Part shown: piece after piece, positions 1-8,158 of the stretch
How positions within the stretch are numbered: the first letter of the stretch is position 1
Layout: each line of letters starts with the position of its first letter
Assembly: GCF_009176705.1 (NCBI RefSeq)
Contig: NZ_AP021846.1
Location: forward strand, 2,946,001 to 3,010,000
DNA length: 64,000 bases
Direction: 5' to 3'
Origin: Pseudoalteromonas sp. A25
GTDB lineage: Bacteria > Pseudomonadota > Gammaproteobacteria > Enterobacterales > Alteromonadaceae
Made by a program: the position numbers and the translations under genes
The notes under the pieces: generated by a model
Database searches by the model: none
What the model was told of the DNA's origin: nothing
What the model saw: the letters and a program-made list of their open reading frames with translations, nothing else

Positions 1-24
1 AATAAATGAAGGAAACTATGAATT

Positions 25-279
25 ATGCTCTCACACATAAATACTGACACACATAAAACCCCCAAAGGGGCCGATATCTTAAAGTTTGCTCGAAAATGCA
101 GGGGGTTCACCCAAGCCGAATCAGCCGCGAGTTATGGAATAGAAGAGCGAACACTGCGACGCTGGGAAAACAACGAGTACAATCCGCGTTGGAATGACGT
201 GATAGGATTGCTCGAAGATGTATACTTGATGGACGTGGCAAAAGTGATCCTCGGAATGACGCACACCAAGGAACCTTAA
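25..279 (+). CDS. Small XRE-family helix-turn-helix DNA-binding protein
   Basis: An 84-residue protein that is almost entirely one Cro/C1-type helix-turn-helix domain (about residues 18-70). The visible core is ILKFARKCRGFTQAESA, followed by the recognition-helix region ERTLRRWENNEYNPRW. The role is inferred as a small transcriptional regulator; the target is unknown. The start is not certain: the best Shine-Dalgarno-like sequence (AAGGAA) lies just before a different-frame ATG at 18, which opens a 9-codon ORF overlapping this start. The downstream acyltransferase begins 20 bp after the stop, so the two may be co-transcribed. The window edge hides anything upstream. Confidence 0.75.
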   Translation: MLSHINTDTHKTPKGADILKFARKCRGFTQAESAASYGIEERTLRRWENNEYNPRWNDVIGLLEDVYLMDVAKVILGMTHTKEP

Positions 280-298
280 ACAGCTAGAGTAAACATCG

Positions 299-886
299 AT
301 GAAAAATATTCCCGAACAGATCCCCAGAACATCTGGAGCTTTACCCCGCATGTTAGGCATGTTGGTATTAAAAGTATTGGGGTGGCGTATTGACGGCACC
401 TTTCCTGCTCAGCGTAAATTTGTTGCAGCCGTCGCCCCTCATACTTCAAATTGGGATTTTTTTATCGCTATTGCCGTAAAGCTGAGTTTAGGGGTAAAGA
501 TTAAGTTTTTGGGTAAGCATAGTATTTTTATAGGTCCCCTAGGCTGGCTTTTAAAAAAGCTTGGCGGGATCCCGGTAGAGCGCAGCCATAATCACGGCAT
601 AGTTGAACAAGTTAGTGATGCATTCAAGCAATCTGATTCATTAATTTTAGGTATTGCACCTGAGGGCACACGCAAAAAAACATCGCGATGGAAAAGTGGT
701 TTTATATACATTGCCAAATCAGCCAATGTGCCCATTGTTCCTATGGCACTGGACTATAGAACAAAGACCTTCGTGATCATGCCGCCATGCTATATCAAAC
801 ATGATATCGATATAGAACTTAACAATATAATCGCTTTATTTGATAAAGAAATGGCTAAATACCCAGAGCAAGTATCGGGCAACTAA
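299..886 (+). CDS. PlsC-like lysophospholipid acyltransferase family protein
   Basis: A 195-residue protein of the glycerolipid acyltransferase family, which moves acyl groups onto lysophospholipid-type acceptors at the inner membrane. The catalytic HX4D motif is visible as HTSNWD (His48, Asp53). The acceptor-binding EGTR block is at residues 122-125 in APEGTRKK. A later IVPMALDY segment matches the end of the domain. It is shorter than typical PlsC (about 240 residues) and lacks an obvious long N-terminal membrane segment, which fits the short PlsC-like subfamily. It follows the XRE gene by 20 bp. The exact lipid substrate cannot be told from sequence. Confidence 0.85.
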   Translation: MKNIPEQIPRTSGALPRMLGMLVLKVLGWRIDGTFPAQRKFVAAVAPHTSNWDFFIAIAVKLSLGVKIKFLGKHSIFIGPLGWLLKKLGGIPVERSHNHGIVEQVSDAFKQSDSLILGIAPEGTRKKTSRWKSGFIYIAKSANVPIVPMALDYRTKTFVIMPPCYIKHDIDIELNNIIALFDKEMAKYPEQVSGN

Positions 887-1012
887 CTGAGTAAATTGCC
901 TTAACCCCAGATAAGTAAAGCTGCTCAATAACGTTATTTTGTCGCATGCGGCTCGCAGCTTTGCTAGGAATGCTTAATACTCAGTCAACCATCAATAGAA
1001 ATGACTGATAAA

Positions 1013-2293
1013 ATGAAAAACGCTTTATTGAACTCACTGACCTCACTACTATTCATCTGTGGCTATGCGCACGGACAAACCACAATCATCAATGCAAAAG
1101 CCTATATCGACGTTGAAACCGGCAAAAAATTTACTAACCCAAGCTTACTAATTGAAGACAACCGCATTGTAAGAGTTGCCAAGCAAGGTGACATAAAGTC
1201 ACCTCAAGGTGCCACAATTATTGACCTAAGCGATAAAACCCTGCTGCCAGGCCTGATGGATATGCATGTGCATTTAACCAGCGACCCTGCGGACAACTTT
1301 TTGGCAGCACAAAACTACTCGATACCTAGAAAAACAGTTAAAGCAGTAAAAAATGCCCACACAACCTTAATGGCAGGCTTTACCACAGTACGTAATTTGG
1401 GTGCTCCGGGCTACAGCGTCATTGCCACTCGCGATGCTATCAACGCAGGGGAAATCGATGGACCGCGAATTTACAGTGCTGGCTATTCTATTTCCATTAC
1501 CGGTGGCCATTGCGACGACAACTTCAGTGCGCCAGAAAAAAAAGCCGTATCAGGTGGTGTGGCCGACGGACCGTGGGCAGTGCGCGCCAAAGTTCGCGAA
1601 AACATTAAGTATGGCGCCAATACCATCAAAATTTGTGCAACAGGCGGGGTATTCTCAAAAGGTACTAAAGTCGGAGTACAACAATTTAGCGAACAAGAGC
1701 TCAAAGCCGCAGCAGAAGAGGCACACTTAAGAGGTTTAATCATCGCTGCTCATGCCCATGGTACCAATGGTATTAAGGCCGCAATTAGAGCTGGGATCGA
1801 TAGTATAGAGCACTGTAGTTTTATGGACGATGAAGCCATAGCCCTTGCAAAACAACATGGTACTTACCTATCTTGCGATATTTACAATACGGAATATACC
1901 CTAGCATTTGGCGAAGCCAATGGCGTACCAGAAGAAAATATCAACAAAGAAAAACAAGTCTCTACAGCGCAAAGAGAAAGCTTTCGACGTGCTGTTAAAG
2001 CGGGTTTAAATATGGTCTTTGGTTCCGATGCAGCCATTTACCCTCATGGTGACAACGCCAAGCAATTCTCTCGCATGGTGCAATTTGGCATGACACCACT
2101 GCAAGCAATACAATCGGCCACAATCAACAGTGCTGCACTGTTAAAAAACCCTGAAATTGGCAAAATATCAGAAGGGTATTTAGCCGATATCATCGCTGTA
2201 GACGATGACCCACTAAATAAAATCAATACGTTAGAAAATGTCCGCTTTGTTATGAAAGACGGCAAAGTACTTAAATACACAACCCAAAACTAA
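1013..2293 (+). CDS. Secreted amidohydrolase-family metal hydrolase (imidazolonepropionase/Xaa-Pro dipeptidase-like)
   Basis: About 426 residues with a signal peptide (MKNALLNSLTSLLFICGYAHG), so probably periplasmic or exported. The amidohydrolase fold shows as LLPGLMDMHVHL (metal-binding HxH near residues 85-87), a TIKICATGG segment carrying the likely bridging Lys, two further His-bearing segments (AAHAHGTNG and SIEHCSF) and the metal Asp in FGSDAAIYPHG. The C-terminal GYLADIIAVDDDP is the usual return to the small beta-domain. Family members act on cyclic amides, carboxy-terminal prolines or peptide derivatives; the substrate here is unknown. I chose ATG 1013 rather than ATG 1001 because it places the basic start of the signal peptide directly at the N terminus. 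Confidence 0.88.
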   Translation: MKNALLNSLTSLLFICGYAHGQTTIINAKAYIDVETGKKFTNPSLLIEDNRIVRVAKQGDIKSPQGATIIDLSDKTLLPGLMDMHVHLTSDPADNFLAAQNYSIPRKTVKAVKNAHTTLMAGFTTVRNLGAPGYSVIATRDAINAGEIDGPRIYSAGYSISITGGHCDDNFSAPEKKAVSGGVADGPWAVRAKVRENIKYGANTIKICATGGVFSKGTKVGVQQFSEQELKAAAEEAHLRGLIIAAHAHGTNGIKAAIRAGIDSIEHCSFMDDEAIALAKQHGTYLSCDIYNTEYTLAFGEANGVPEENINKEKQVSTAQRESFRRAVKAGLNMVFGSDAAIYPHGDNAKQFSRMVQFGMTPLQAIQSATINSAALLKNPEIGKISEGYLADIIAVDDDPLNKINTLENVRFVMKDGKVLKYTTQN

Positions 2294-2305
2294 GCCATTC
2301 TTACA

Positions 2306-2325
2306 GTGCCCCACAGACGGGGCAC
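2306..2325 (+). terminator. GC-rich hairpin after the amidohydrolase gene
   Basis: A perfect 7-bp stem (GTGCCCC / GGGGCAC) with a six-base loop begins 13 bp after the stop. There is no clear U-tract, so it may act as an mRNA 3'-end stabiliser or a weak terminator. Confidence 0.5.
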
Positions 2326-2457
2326 GAACAATTGCGCATACTTATTCAGCCGTAGCACACACTCCCGGTAGAGTAATTATTAGACGGGCAAAATAGCGCT
2401 ATAAATTAGGCGTGTTTTTGCCTATATTGCTGCTATCTAACATATAGTGAGAGCACC

Positions 2458-2970
2458 ATGAGAGAGAAAATAGAAACTAACTTCGAAAGAATGATTTATG
2501 CTGGCAGGTGGCTACTTGCGCCTTTATTTGCAGGGTTGTTTGTCGCCATTATATTGTTACTCATTAAGTTTTTTAAACTGCTCGGTGTTATGGTACTCAA
2601 CACGCTCAATGCCACCAACGGGCAAATGCTGATCAATATTTTAACGTTAGTTGATACCGCTTTATTGGCCGGTTTGCTTATCATTATTATATTCAGCGGC
2701 TACGAAACATTTGTCTCAAAGTTAAATATCAACCAGCACGAGGATCGCCCGTCTTGGATGGGTAAAGTGGGCTTTTCAGGACTCAAAATAAAGTTGATCA
2801 GTGCCATTGTTGCCATATCAACCATTGAACTGTTGAAGGTTTTTATTGATTGGCGAAGCTATACAGAAGACCAACTTTTTTGGAAAGTCGCCATACACAT
2901 GACGTTTGTGGTGTCTGGCATTTTGTTTTCTATTACCGACTTCATCAATAGTAAAACTCAGCACCATTAA
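2458..2970 (+). CDS. yqhA: YqhA/UPF0114-family inner-membrane protein
   Basis: A 170-residue protein with three or four hydrophobic segments: LLAPLFAGLFVAIILLLIK, a second near residues 60-85, a third near 115-130 and a last near 145-160. The N-terminal ERMIYAGRWLLAPLF and the HEDRPSWMGK stretch are typical of the UPF0114 (YqhA) family, whose function is unknown. It stands alone between the amidohydrolase and the convergent protease gene, and a strong terminator hairpin follows. The start ATG comes after GTGAGAGCACC, a usable ribosome-binding region. Confidence 0.85.
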   Translation: MREKIETNFERMIYAGRWLLAPLFAGLFVAIILLLIKFFKLLGVMVLNTLNATNGQMLINILTLVDTALLAGLLIIIIFSGYETFVSKLNINQHEDRPSWMGKVGFSGLKIKLISAIVAISTIELLKVFIDWRSYTEDQLFWKVAIHMTFVVSGILFSITDFINSKTQHH

Positions 2971-3040
2971 TGCATTCAAAAGTGAACCATATTTAAAGCC
3001 GCTTCTTGAATTTAAACTTCCTTAGTTTTCGCAAAACCGA

Positions 3041-3066
3041 GAAAGCCCGATCAAAATCGGGCTTTC
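3041..3066. terminator. Probable bidirectional rho-independent terminator
   Basis: A perfect 11-bp stem (GAAAGCCCGAT / ATCGGGCTTTC) with a four-base loop, followed by TTGTTT on the plus strand and AAAACC-type sequence on the other side. It lies between the convergent yqhA-like gene and the subtilase gene and can serve either. Confidence 0.8.
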
Positions 3067-3254
3067 TTGTTTAAGAGCATCAACGCTCTAGGTCGGCTGA
3101 TTTACTTAATTCAAAGTTCCATCTTCACGCAGGGAGCCAAAACTTTATCGATAGCAAGGCAAAATTTAGTTAGTGATATGTTCTAAAAAAATTTTAACCC
3201 AACTAACATAAGTTTTAGTTCCTTAAAAATGAAAACCGAAGTAACACATTGATA

Positions 3255-5240
3255 TTAGTTACAAACGCCAAGATCTGTCCATACTTTCCAACTATTACCT
3301 ACATTAGAGTGCTGCGCTGGGTTTTTGTTTATATTCCACCAGTTGTTGCGATATTTCTTACCTTGATAAGATACTAACGTACCGCGTGATGTGTAAACTT
3401 GTGTTGCTGACCAAGGGGCAATACCCTGACAGTCACCACCAGTACTGTCATCAGAAACAGTGATAGTTTTCGCAGCGTTAGCGGTTGCAGACAGATTATC
3501 AGTCACAGTTAAAGAAACTTGGTAGCTGCCCGCTTGTGAGAATACATGCGCTGCAACGGCACCAGAGTATGCTTGACCATCTACTCGCCATTCATACGCG
3601 GTTATTTGGCCATCTGGGTCAACGCTCGTACCAGCATCAAATTGACAACTTAATGCCTCACATGATACCGAGAACGCCGCTTGGGGTAGCTGATTTTTGC
3701 TGCCACCACCACAGCCATTTGCGGTTAAATAATCTGATGCCGCTTTTGCTTGCACTAAGCCATAGCCAAACTTGTGGTCACGTCCCGCATCACCTAAATC
3801 GATTGCAGTTGCAGTGAGAGCTTGGCGGATCTCAACGTTACTACACTGGGTATGGTTGCTCCATACCAATGCTGCAACACCAGCAACATGGGGGCTTGCC
3901 ATTGATGTACCCGACTTTTTATCATAATCCGAAATGGCCTCAAGCTGCACATTAACCTGTTGTTTTAATAAGCCTTTTAATGCTGCGCCCGCGTCTCCTG
4001 ACATACCTAATACCGGAATAGTCACCCCATGGTTTGCATCGCCTAAAGTGCCTGAAAAGCTTGTAGCAACATTATTATAAATGACCGCAGCTACCCCGCC
4101 GCCCGCTTGACAATTTTTTGCTTTGTCGGCAAATGACGCACCACCACGTTCAATTAAGCAGATACTTGCCGGCGCTGTACATTGCGCTAATCCTTGCTCA
4201 CAATCCACCAATGATGCCGTTACGTTCCCTTCAACTGAATGGGTCATACCTGAAGCCTCAAAAGCTTGACCCAATCCACTGATGCTCGCAACGATACCCG
4301 TCCCCCTTGGCACGGTTGACAAAACTTCAGTTCCTGGAGCTGAAATTTCTACTTGCGCGTTATATTGAGATGACTCGTTCTTTTGGCGTTGCTCGTCGAT
4401 ATTTGCAACCGACATCACATTGTCATAGCTGGCTGGATAACTCAGTGAACTATCGCCACCATTACCCGCAGCCGCTATCAACAGTACGCCTTTGTCGTAT
4501 GCCGCATTTAAACGCTCCTCTAAATATTGGCTTTTACCTGCACCACCTAGACTCATGTTGATCACATTCGCGCCATTTTCAACACAATTATCGACAGCAC
4601 GGCCTATTCGGGAGTTGTAGCCTTTTTTGCCATTGTCATCGAATACACGCACCGCATGAATGGCAACTTTATCGCTGGGTAACACCCCAACCACGCCTTC
4701 ACTATTATTGACCGCTGCGACGGTACCCGCTACATGCGTGCCATGGCCTGAGCCATCGCGATACCACACTCCTACTTCTGCATCAGCAAAGCCGGTTGCA
4801 TTTTGTGGTAAATCTGGATGACCAAGGTCGTAACCTGAATCAATAATACATACTTTCAACAGATCAGCATTCGCATCAGAGAGCAAATTTGCCTGAACCT
4901 GTGCAATACCATAAGGACTGACCTGAGCGTTAGAAAGCATTTCATACTCAAAGTCTTCTTCAATATAATCAAACTGCCCTGAGCGTTTAAGCATTTCAAC
5001 TTGCTGCTGGTTAAGCGTGATTGTTGACACCTCAGCAAAAGATGTTTTTGATAACGTATCTAGCTTATTATCCTGTAATACCCTTTGTATATTATCTGCG
5101 CCAGCCAAAGTAGACTGTGCAATCGCTTTGAGGTTATTACGCTTTACGATGTATGTTTTTGAGTCACTTGCAGTTGCAGACATACTACTGGTTGCAAGTA
5201 ATGAGATTGCTAACGCACTGAGGGCAAATTGTTTGTTCAT
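3255..5240 (-). CDS. Secreted subtilisin-like serine protease (S8) with I9 propeptide, PA, PKD and chitin-binding domains
   Basis: A 661-residue exported protease. Order of parts: signal peptide (1-25), inhibitor I9-type propeptide (about 28-103), S8 catalytic domain with Asp134 (VCIIDSGYD), His166 (GSGHGTHVAG) and Ser446 (SGTSMASPHVAG), a PA insert (about 340-430, with paired cysteines), a PKD domain (about 518-596) and a C-terminal type-3 chitin-binding domain (606-661, with APWSATQVYTSRGTLVSY and WKVWTDLGVC). I started at the internal ATG 5240, which has AGGAT upstream and opens the signal peptide; the longer frame to 5372 gives an implausible N terminus. It probably degrades proteins on chitinous or particulate matter in seawater. 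The role is inferred from domains. Confidence 0.93.
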   Translation of the reverse strand: MNKQFALSALAISLLATSSMSATASDSKTYIVKRNNLKAIAQSTLAGADNIQRVLQDNKLDTLSKTSFAEVSTITLNQQQVEMLKRSGQFDYIEEDFEYEMLSNAQVSPYGIAQVQANLLSDANADLLKVCIIDSGYDLGHPDLPQNATGFADAEVGVWYRDGSGHGTHVAGTVAAVNNSEGVVGVLPSDKVAIHAVRVFDDNGKKGYNSRIGRAVDNCVENGANVINMSLGGAGKSQYLEERLNAAYDKGVLLIAAAGNGGDSSLSYPASYDNVMSVANIDEQRQKNESSQYNAQVEISAPGTEVLSTVPRGTGIVASISGLGQAFEASGMTHSVEGNVTASLVDCEQGLAQCTAPASICLIERGGASFADKAKNCQAGGGVAAVIYNNVATSFSGTLGDANHGVTIPVLGMSGDAGAALKGLLKQQVNVQLEAISDYDKKSGTSMASPHVAGVAALVWSNHTQCSNVEIRQALTATAIDLGDAGRDHKFGYGLVQAKAASDYLTANGCGGGSKNQLPQAAFSVSCEALSCQFDAGTSVDPDGQITAYEWRVDGQAYSGAVAAHVFSQAGSYQVSLTVTDNLSATANAAKTITVSDDSTGGDCQGIAPWSATQVYTSRGTLVSYQGKKYRNNWWNINKNPAQHSNVGNSWKVWTDLGVCN

Positions 5241-5577
5241 TATGATTATCCTACGTTGACCTTTACTGTTGTTATTTATCGCGGTCCAATGCGTAAAAAG
5301 CTCCGATGCAGAGTTCTGCTTACAAGGCGTTAACACCCTGATAGAGGTACAAACTAAACAACCGAACAACAAAATGCAATATAAAATTAACTAAAAAAAC
5401 ACAAAAAAATCATCTTAGAAATTTAGAACTAAAAGTCTAAAGTGGAGAATTCAATGCCAACCTAATAGCAACAAAGAAGAGAATGTCAGCTCTACTAGCC
5501 CCTTAAAACAGTTAAAACTTGCTGGACGTTTTGACATCAACTAAACCTTAAGAAGAACGACTCTCCTTCGAGATAAA
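5241..5577. other. Divergent intergenic region upstream of the protease
   Basis: 337 bp between the subtilase start and the small gene at 5578. It is AT-rich and must hold both promoters. I see no convincing operator, RNA gene or additional ORF with a ribosome-binding site. Confidence 0.6.
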
Positions 5578-5967
5578 ATGAGCAATACGTCACAAAAAAA
5601 AGCATTTTCTTATTCTGTAGATATCTATCACAATCTTGGTTACATATTGGTAGTTGCACAAGGTTGTGGTTCTAAAAGTGATATCAAAAATATGTACCAA
5701 ACCATTGGTAAAGCAGCAAAAATTGCCAAAATTGATAAGCTCATATTGAACGGAACACAACTGACTTTAGACTACAGTGGCAGTGACGTCATAAAAGTAC
5801 TTAAAATGATTGCCCGACTCTTTAATCATTTCTATATTGCTCGTGTTATCACACCCGCCGATTTCAAAAGCGATTTAATTGATGTATTTGCACAAAGACA
5901 CGCTTTAAACATCAAAAGCTTTTTTAATGAGCATGATGCTTATGAGTGGCTCATTACTCAGTCTTAA
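5578..5967 (+). CDS. Small cytosolic protein of unknown function, SpoIIAA/STAS-like in layout
   Basis: A 129-residue protein with no signal peptide or membrane segment. The alternation YILVVAQG, then a helix, DKLILNGTQL, a helix (VIKVLKMIARLF), FYIARVIT, a helix and a final NEHDAYEWLITQS resembles SpoIIAA-like or STAS-fold proteins that read the state of a partner. That likeness is by pattern only. There is no operon partner: the gene lies between two secreted-enzyme loci with large gaps on both sides. ATG 5578 is preceded by a purine-poor region, so the start is moderately certain. Confidence 0.6.
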   Translation: MSNTSQKKAFSYSVDIYHNLGYILVVAQGCGSKSDIKNMYQTIGKAAKIAKIDKLILNGTQLTLDYSGSDVIKVLKMIARLFNHFYIARVITPADFKSDLIDVFAQRHALNIKSFFNEHDAYEWLITQS

Positions 5968-6429
5968 AATAAAATTAATTTACATTATAGTTACAAAAAA
6001 ATTCACCTCAATACTCACGTTTTTAAACAAACATAAATACCCCGCCTCATTACTATACACTTGGTCAAAATACAGCCAATCTATCAGCATGCTTTTTACT
6101 CTGACACGCTTCCACCTAGTTATGAACCTAGCTTATTATGAACCTTCACAGTGTGGGTGCTGTCACTTGTATTAATGTACCGTCCATGCTTTCAATACGC
6201 CGCTCTCAAACGCCAATCGAACAAGGTTATATTCAGTTACCTCTGATGTAACCACAAGACCTAGACACCAAAAAACAAGGGACAAACAACAACATAAAGT
6301 AAACGAAGTTTAATTAAAGAACCAATAGTAAAAAATTTGTAATAAAAAGAGATTTATATTAGTGTCGCTCTCGAGTAAATACTCGGAACGTATTTATCGA
6401 TAAAAGAAGTAAAACACACGGGAGTACAC
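5968..6429. other. Intergenic region before the phospholipase C-like gene
   Basis: 462 bp, AT-rich. It contains a short repeated TTATGAACCT-like word around 6119-6145 but no supported ORF or RNA gene. The downstream gene has a clear GGAG ribosome-binding site. Confidence 0.5.
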
Positions 6430-8109
6430 ATGAAAAAACTATCTCTTTGCCTAACTTTGGCAATATCAACAGCGCCTAGCTTGGCATTTACTCAGCTAGG
6501 CGGCAGTGGCGCAATGCCAATGGGCCATGAGTGGCTAACTAGAACAGCGGCGCTCGAACTACTCGATGCTGAGCATATTATCGCCCCAGATCCAAATGAT
6601 CCTCGTTTAACTTGGCAAAGCGGCCTCGCAAAAAATACCGATCTTAATGGCGCTTATAGTGAGGTTTCTGAATTTATCTCGACCCCTAATAACAATAAAA
6701 ATTATCAGCCTCGTTTTGATAACGTGTATGCGGCGATAGTTGGAGAACGTTGGGTTGATATTGCAGGATTTAACGTAACCAATGCCAGTGCAGATCCAAC
6801 AGGCCCAAATTGTTTTAGTGCAGTATCACAAGAACCGGCTGACTTACAGCAAGATCATTTTATGCGTCGTTATGATGACATAGGTGGTCAAGGTGGTGTA
6901 GATGCCGCACGACGAGCTCAACAAAGGTTCGTTAATCACTTTGTTGACGCTGCAATGGCTGAAAACAAGCGTATCAAAGTGTGGGATGGTGGCGGCTACT
7001 CAGCACTTGCTGAAGTCGACCACAACTATTTTCTATTTGGCCGTGCAGTACACTTATTCCAAGATTCATTCAGCCCAGAGCACACTGTCAGGTTACCTAC
7101 AGATAACTATGAAAAAGTTTGGCAAGTAAAAGCATACTTATGCTCAGAAGGGGCTGAGCAACATAGCCATGACACCAAAGACATTTTGAATTTCACTAGC
7201 GGTGATGTGATTTGGAAAACACATACACGCTTAGAGTCAGGATGGGATAGCTACAAAGTCAGTAGCATGAAGCCAGTTGCGTTAGTTGCCTTAGAAGCAA
7301 GTAAAGACTTATGGGCTGGCTTTATTCGTACCATGGCCACTCATCGTGAAGAACGTGAAGCGGTTGCCAAAGCAGAAGCACAACGCTTAGTTGATAACTG
7401 GCTATCTTTTGACGAACAAGCCATGCTGAACTGGTATGACAATCAACAACATCGTGATCACACCTATGTACTGGCACCAAATGAAAGCGGTGTGGGTAAA
7501 ACACTCAACGAATGTATGTTGGAGCTTAATGTTGGCACCACAAGCCAAACGCAGCGAGTTGCTGAACTTGAAGCTCAGCGCAGACAATGTTTATACAACA
7601 TAGAAGCCGAACCAGGTTATGAAGACTTGTATGACCCTCATATGAGCATGCCCTATAACTGGCGCTGGAAATCTCTAACTTGGCAAACACCGCCTAGCGA
7701 CTGGCAAGCATCAAAGCAACCAGCGGATAAAGGCCAAACGATCACGTTTAAATCGGCTTTAAATGCGCAATCAGTCAAGTCTAATGGTGCTTTGCAAGAT
7801 GGCGCAAAGTTAATTACCGCACACGGTGAAGCCCTTGAGTTTATCAAGGTGCCAACCCAAGACGGTGCGTTTTATCTAAGAAGTAAGCACCAGCCCGAGT
7901 TATTTTTTAGCTATAGCGCCAGCTCTTCAGGCTACGCCAAATTAGTCAACTCTCCACGCCAAGCAGCTTATCGACTGATTTATCAAGGGGGAGTGTGGAA
8001 TATTAAAAACACCCATTGGCAACAGTACTTTTGGGCTGACGATAGCAACATCTATTTAAATCGTCACGGCGACCCACAACGTACGTCAGCAAAGTGGATT
8101 ATTGAATAG
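6430..8109 (+). CDS. Secreted zinc-dependent phospholipase C/S1-P1 nuclease-fold hydrolase with C-terminal beta-rich domain
   Basis: A 559-residue protein with a cleavable signal peptide (1-19). The zinc-dependent phospholipase C pattern is visible: GHEWLTR (His33), QQDHF (His143), the segment VDHNYFLFGRAVHLFQDSF (His198, His208, Asp212) and SPEH (His218). These would be metal ligands in the all-helical PLC/P1-nuclease fold. After about residue 430 the protein changes to a beta-rich region with recurring short strands and aromatics (FYLRSK, FFSYSAS, YFWADD), possibly a beta-trefoil or lectin-like module. It is probably a secreted lipid or phosphoester hydrolase; the substrate is inferred only. 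A strong ribosome-binding site (GGGAG) precedes ATG 6430. Confidence 0.78.
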   Translation: MKKLSLCLTLAISTAPSLAFTQLGGSGAMPMGHEWLTRTAALELLDAEHIIAPDPNDPRLTWQSGLAKNTDLNGAYSEVSEFISTPNNNKNYQPRFDNVYAAIVGERWVDIAGFNVTNASADPTGPNCFSAVSQEPADLQQDHFMRRYDDIGGQGGVDAARRAQQRFVNHFVDAAMAENKRIKVWDGGGYSALAEVDHNYFLFGRAVHLFQDSFSPEHTVRLPTDNYEKVWQVKAYLCSEGAEQHSHDTKDILNFTSGDVIWKTHTRLESGWDSYKVSSMKPVALVALEASKDLWAGFIRTMATHREEREAVAKAEAQRLVDNWLSFDEQAMLNWYDNQQHRDHTYVLAPNESGVGKTLNECMLELNVGTTSQTQRVAELEAQRRQCLYNIEAEPGYEDLYDPHMSMPYNWRWKSLTWQTPPSDWQASKQPADKGQTITFKSALNAQSVKSNGALQDGAKLITAHGEALEFIKVPTQDGAFYLRSKHQPELFFSYSASSSGYAKLVNSPRQAAYRLIYQGGVWNIKNTHWQQYFWADDSNIYLNRHGDPQRTSAKWIIE

Positions 8110-8119
8110 TATGTGCTCC

Positions 8120-8148
8120 AAGAGTCAGTGACGTCTTCACTGACTCTT
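8120..8148. terminator. Bidirectional hairpin terminator between convergent genes
   Basis: A perfect 12-bp stem (AAGAGTCAGTGA / TCACTGACTCTT) with a five-base loop, placed in the 49-bp gap between the phospholipase-like gene and the convergent lipoprotein gene. AT-rich flanks on both sides support two-way use. Confidence 0.8.
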
Positions 8149-8158
8149 AATTTGCTTG

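Noticed and set aside
5927..6175. 82-codon frame after the SpoIIAA-like gene
   Set aside because: It overlaps the real gene, has no ribosome-binding site and an AT-rich composition typical of chance frames.
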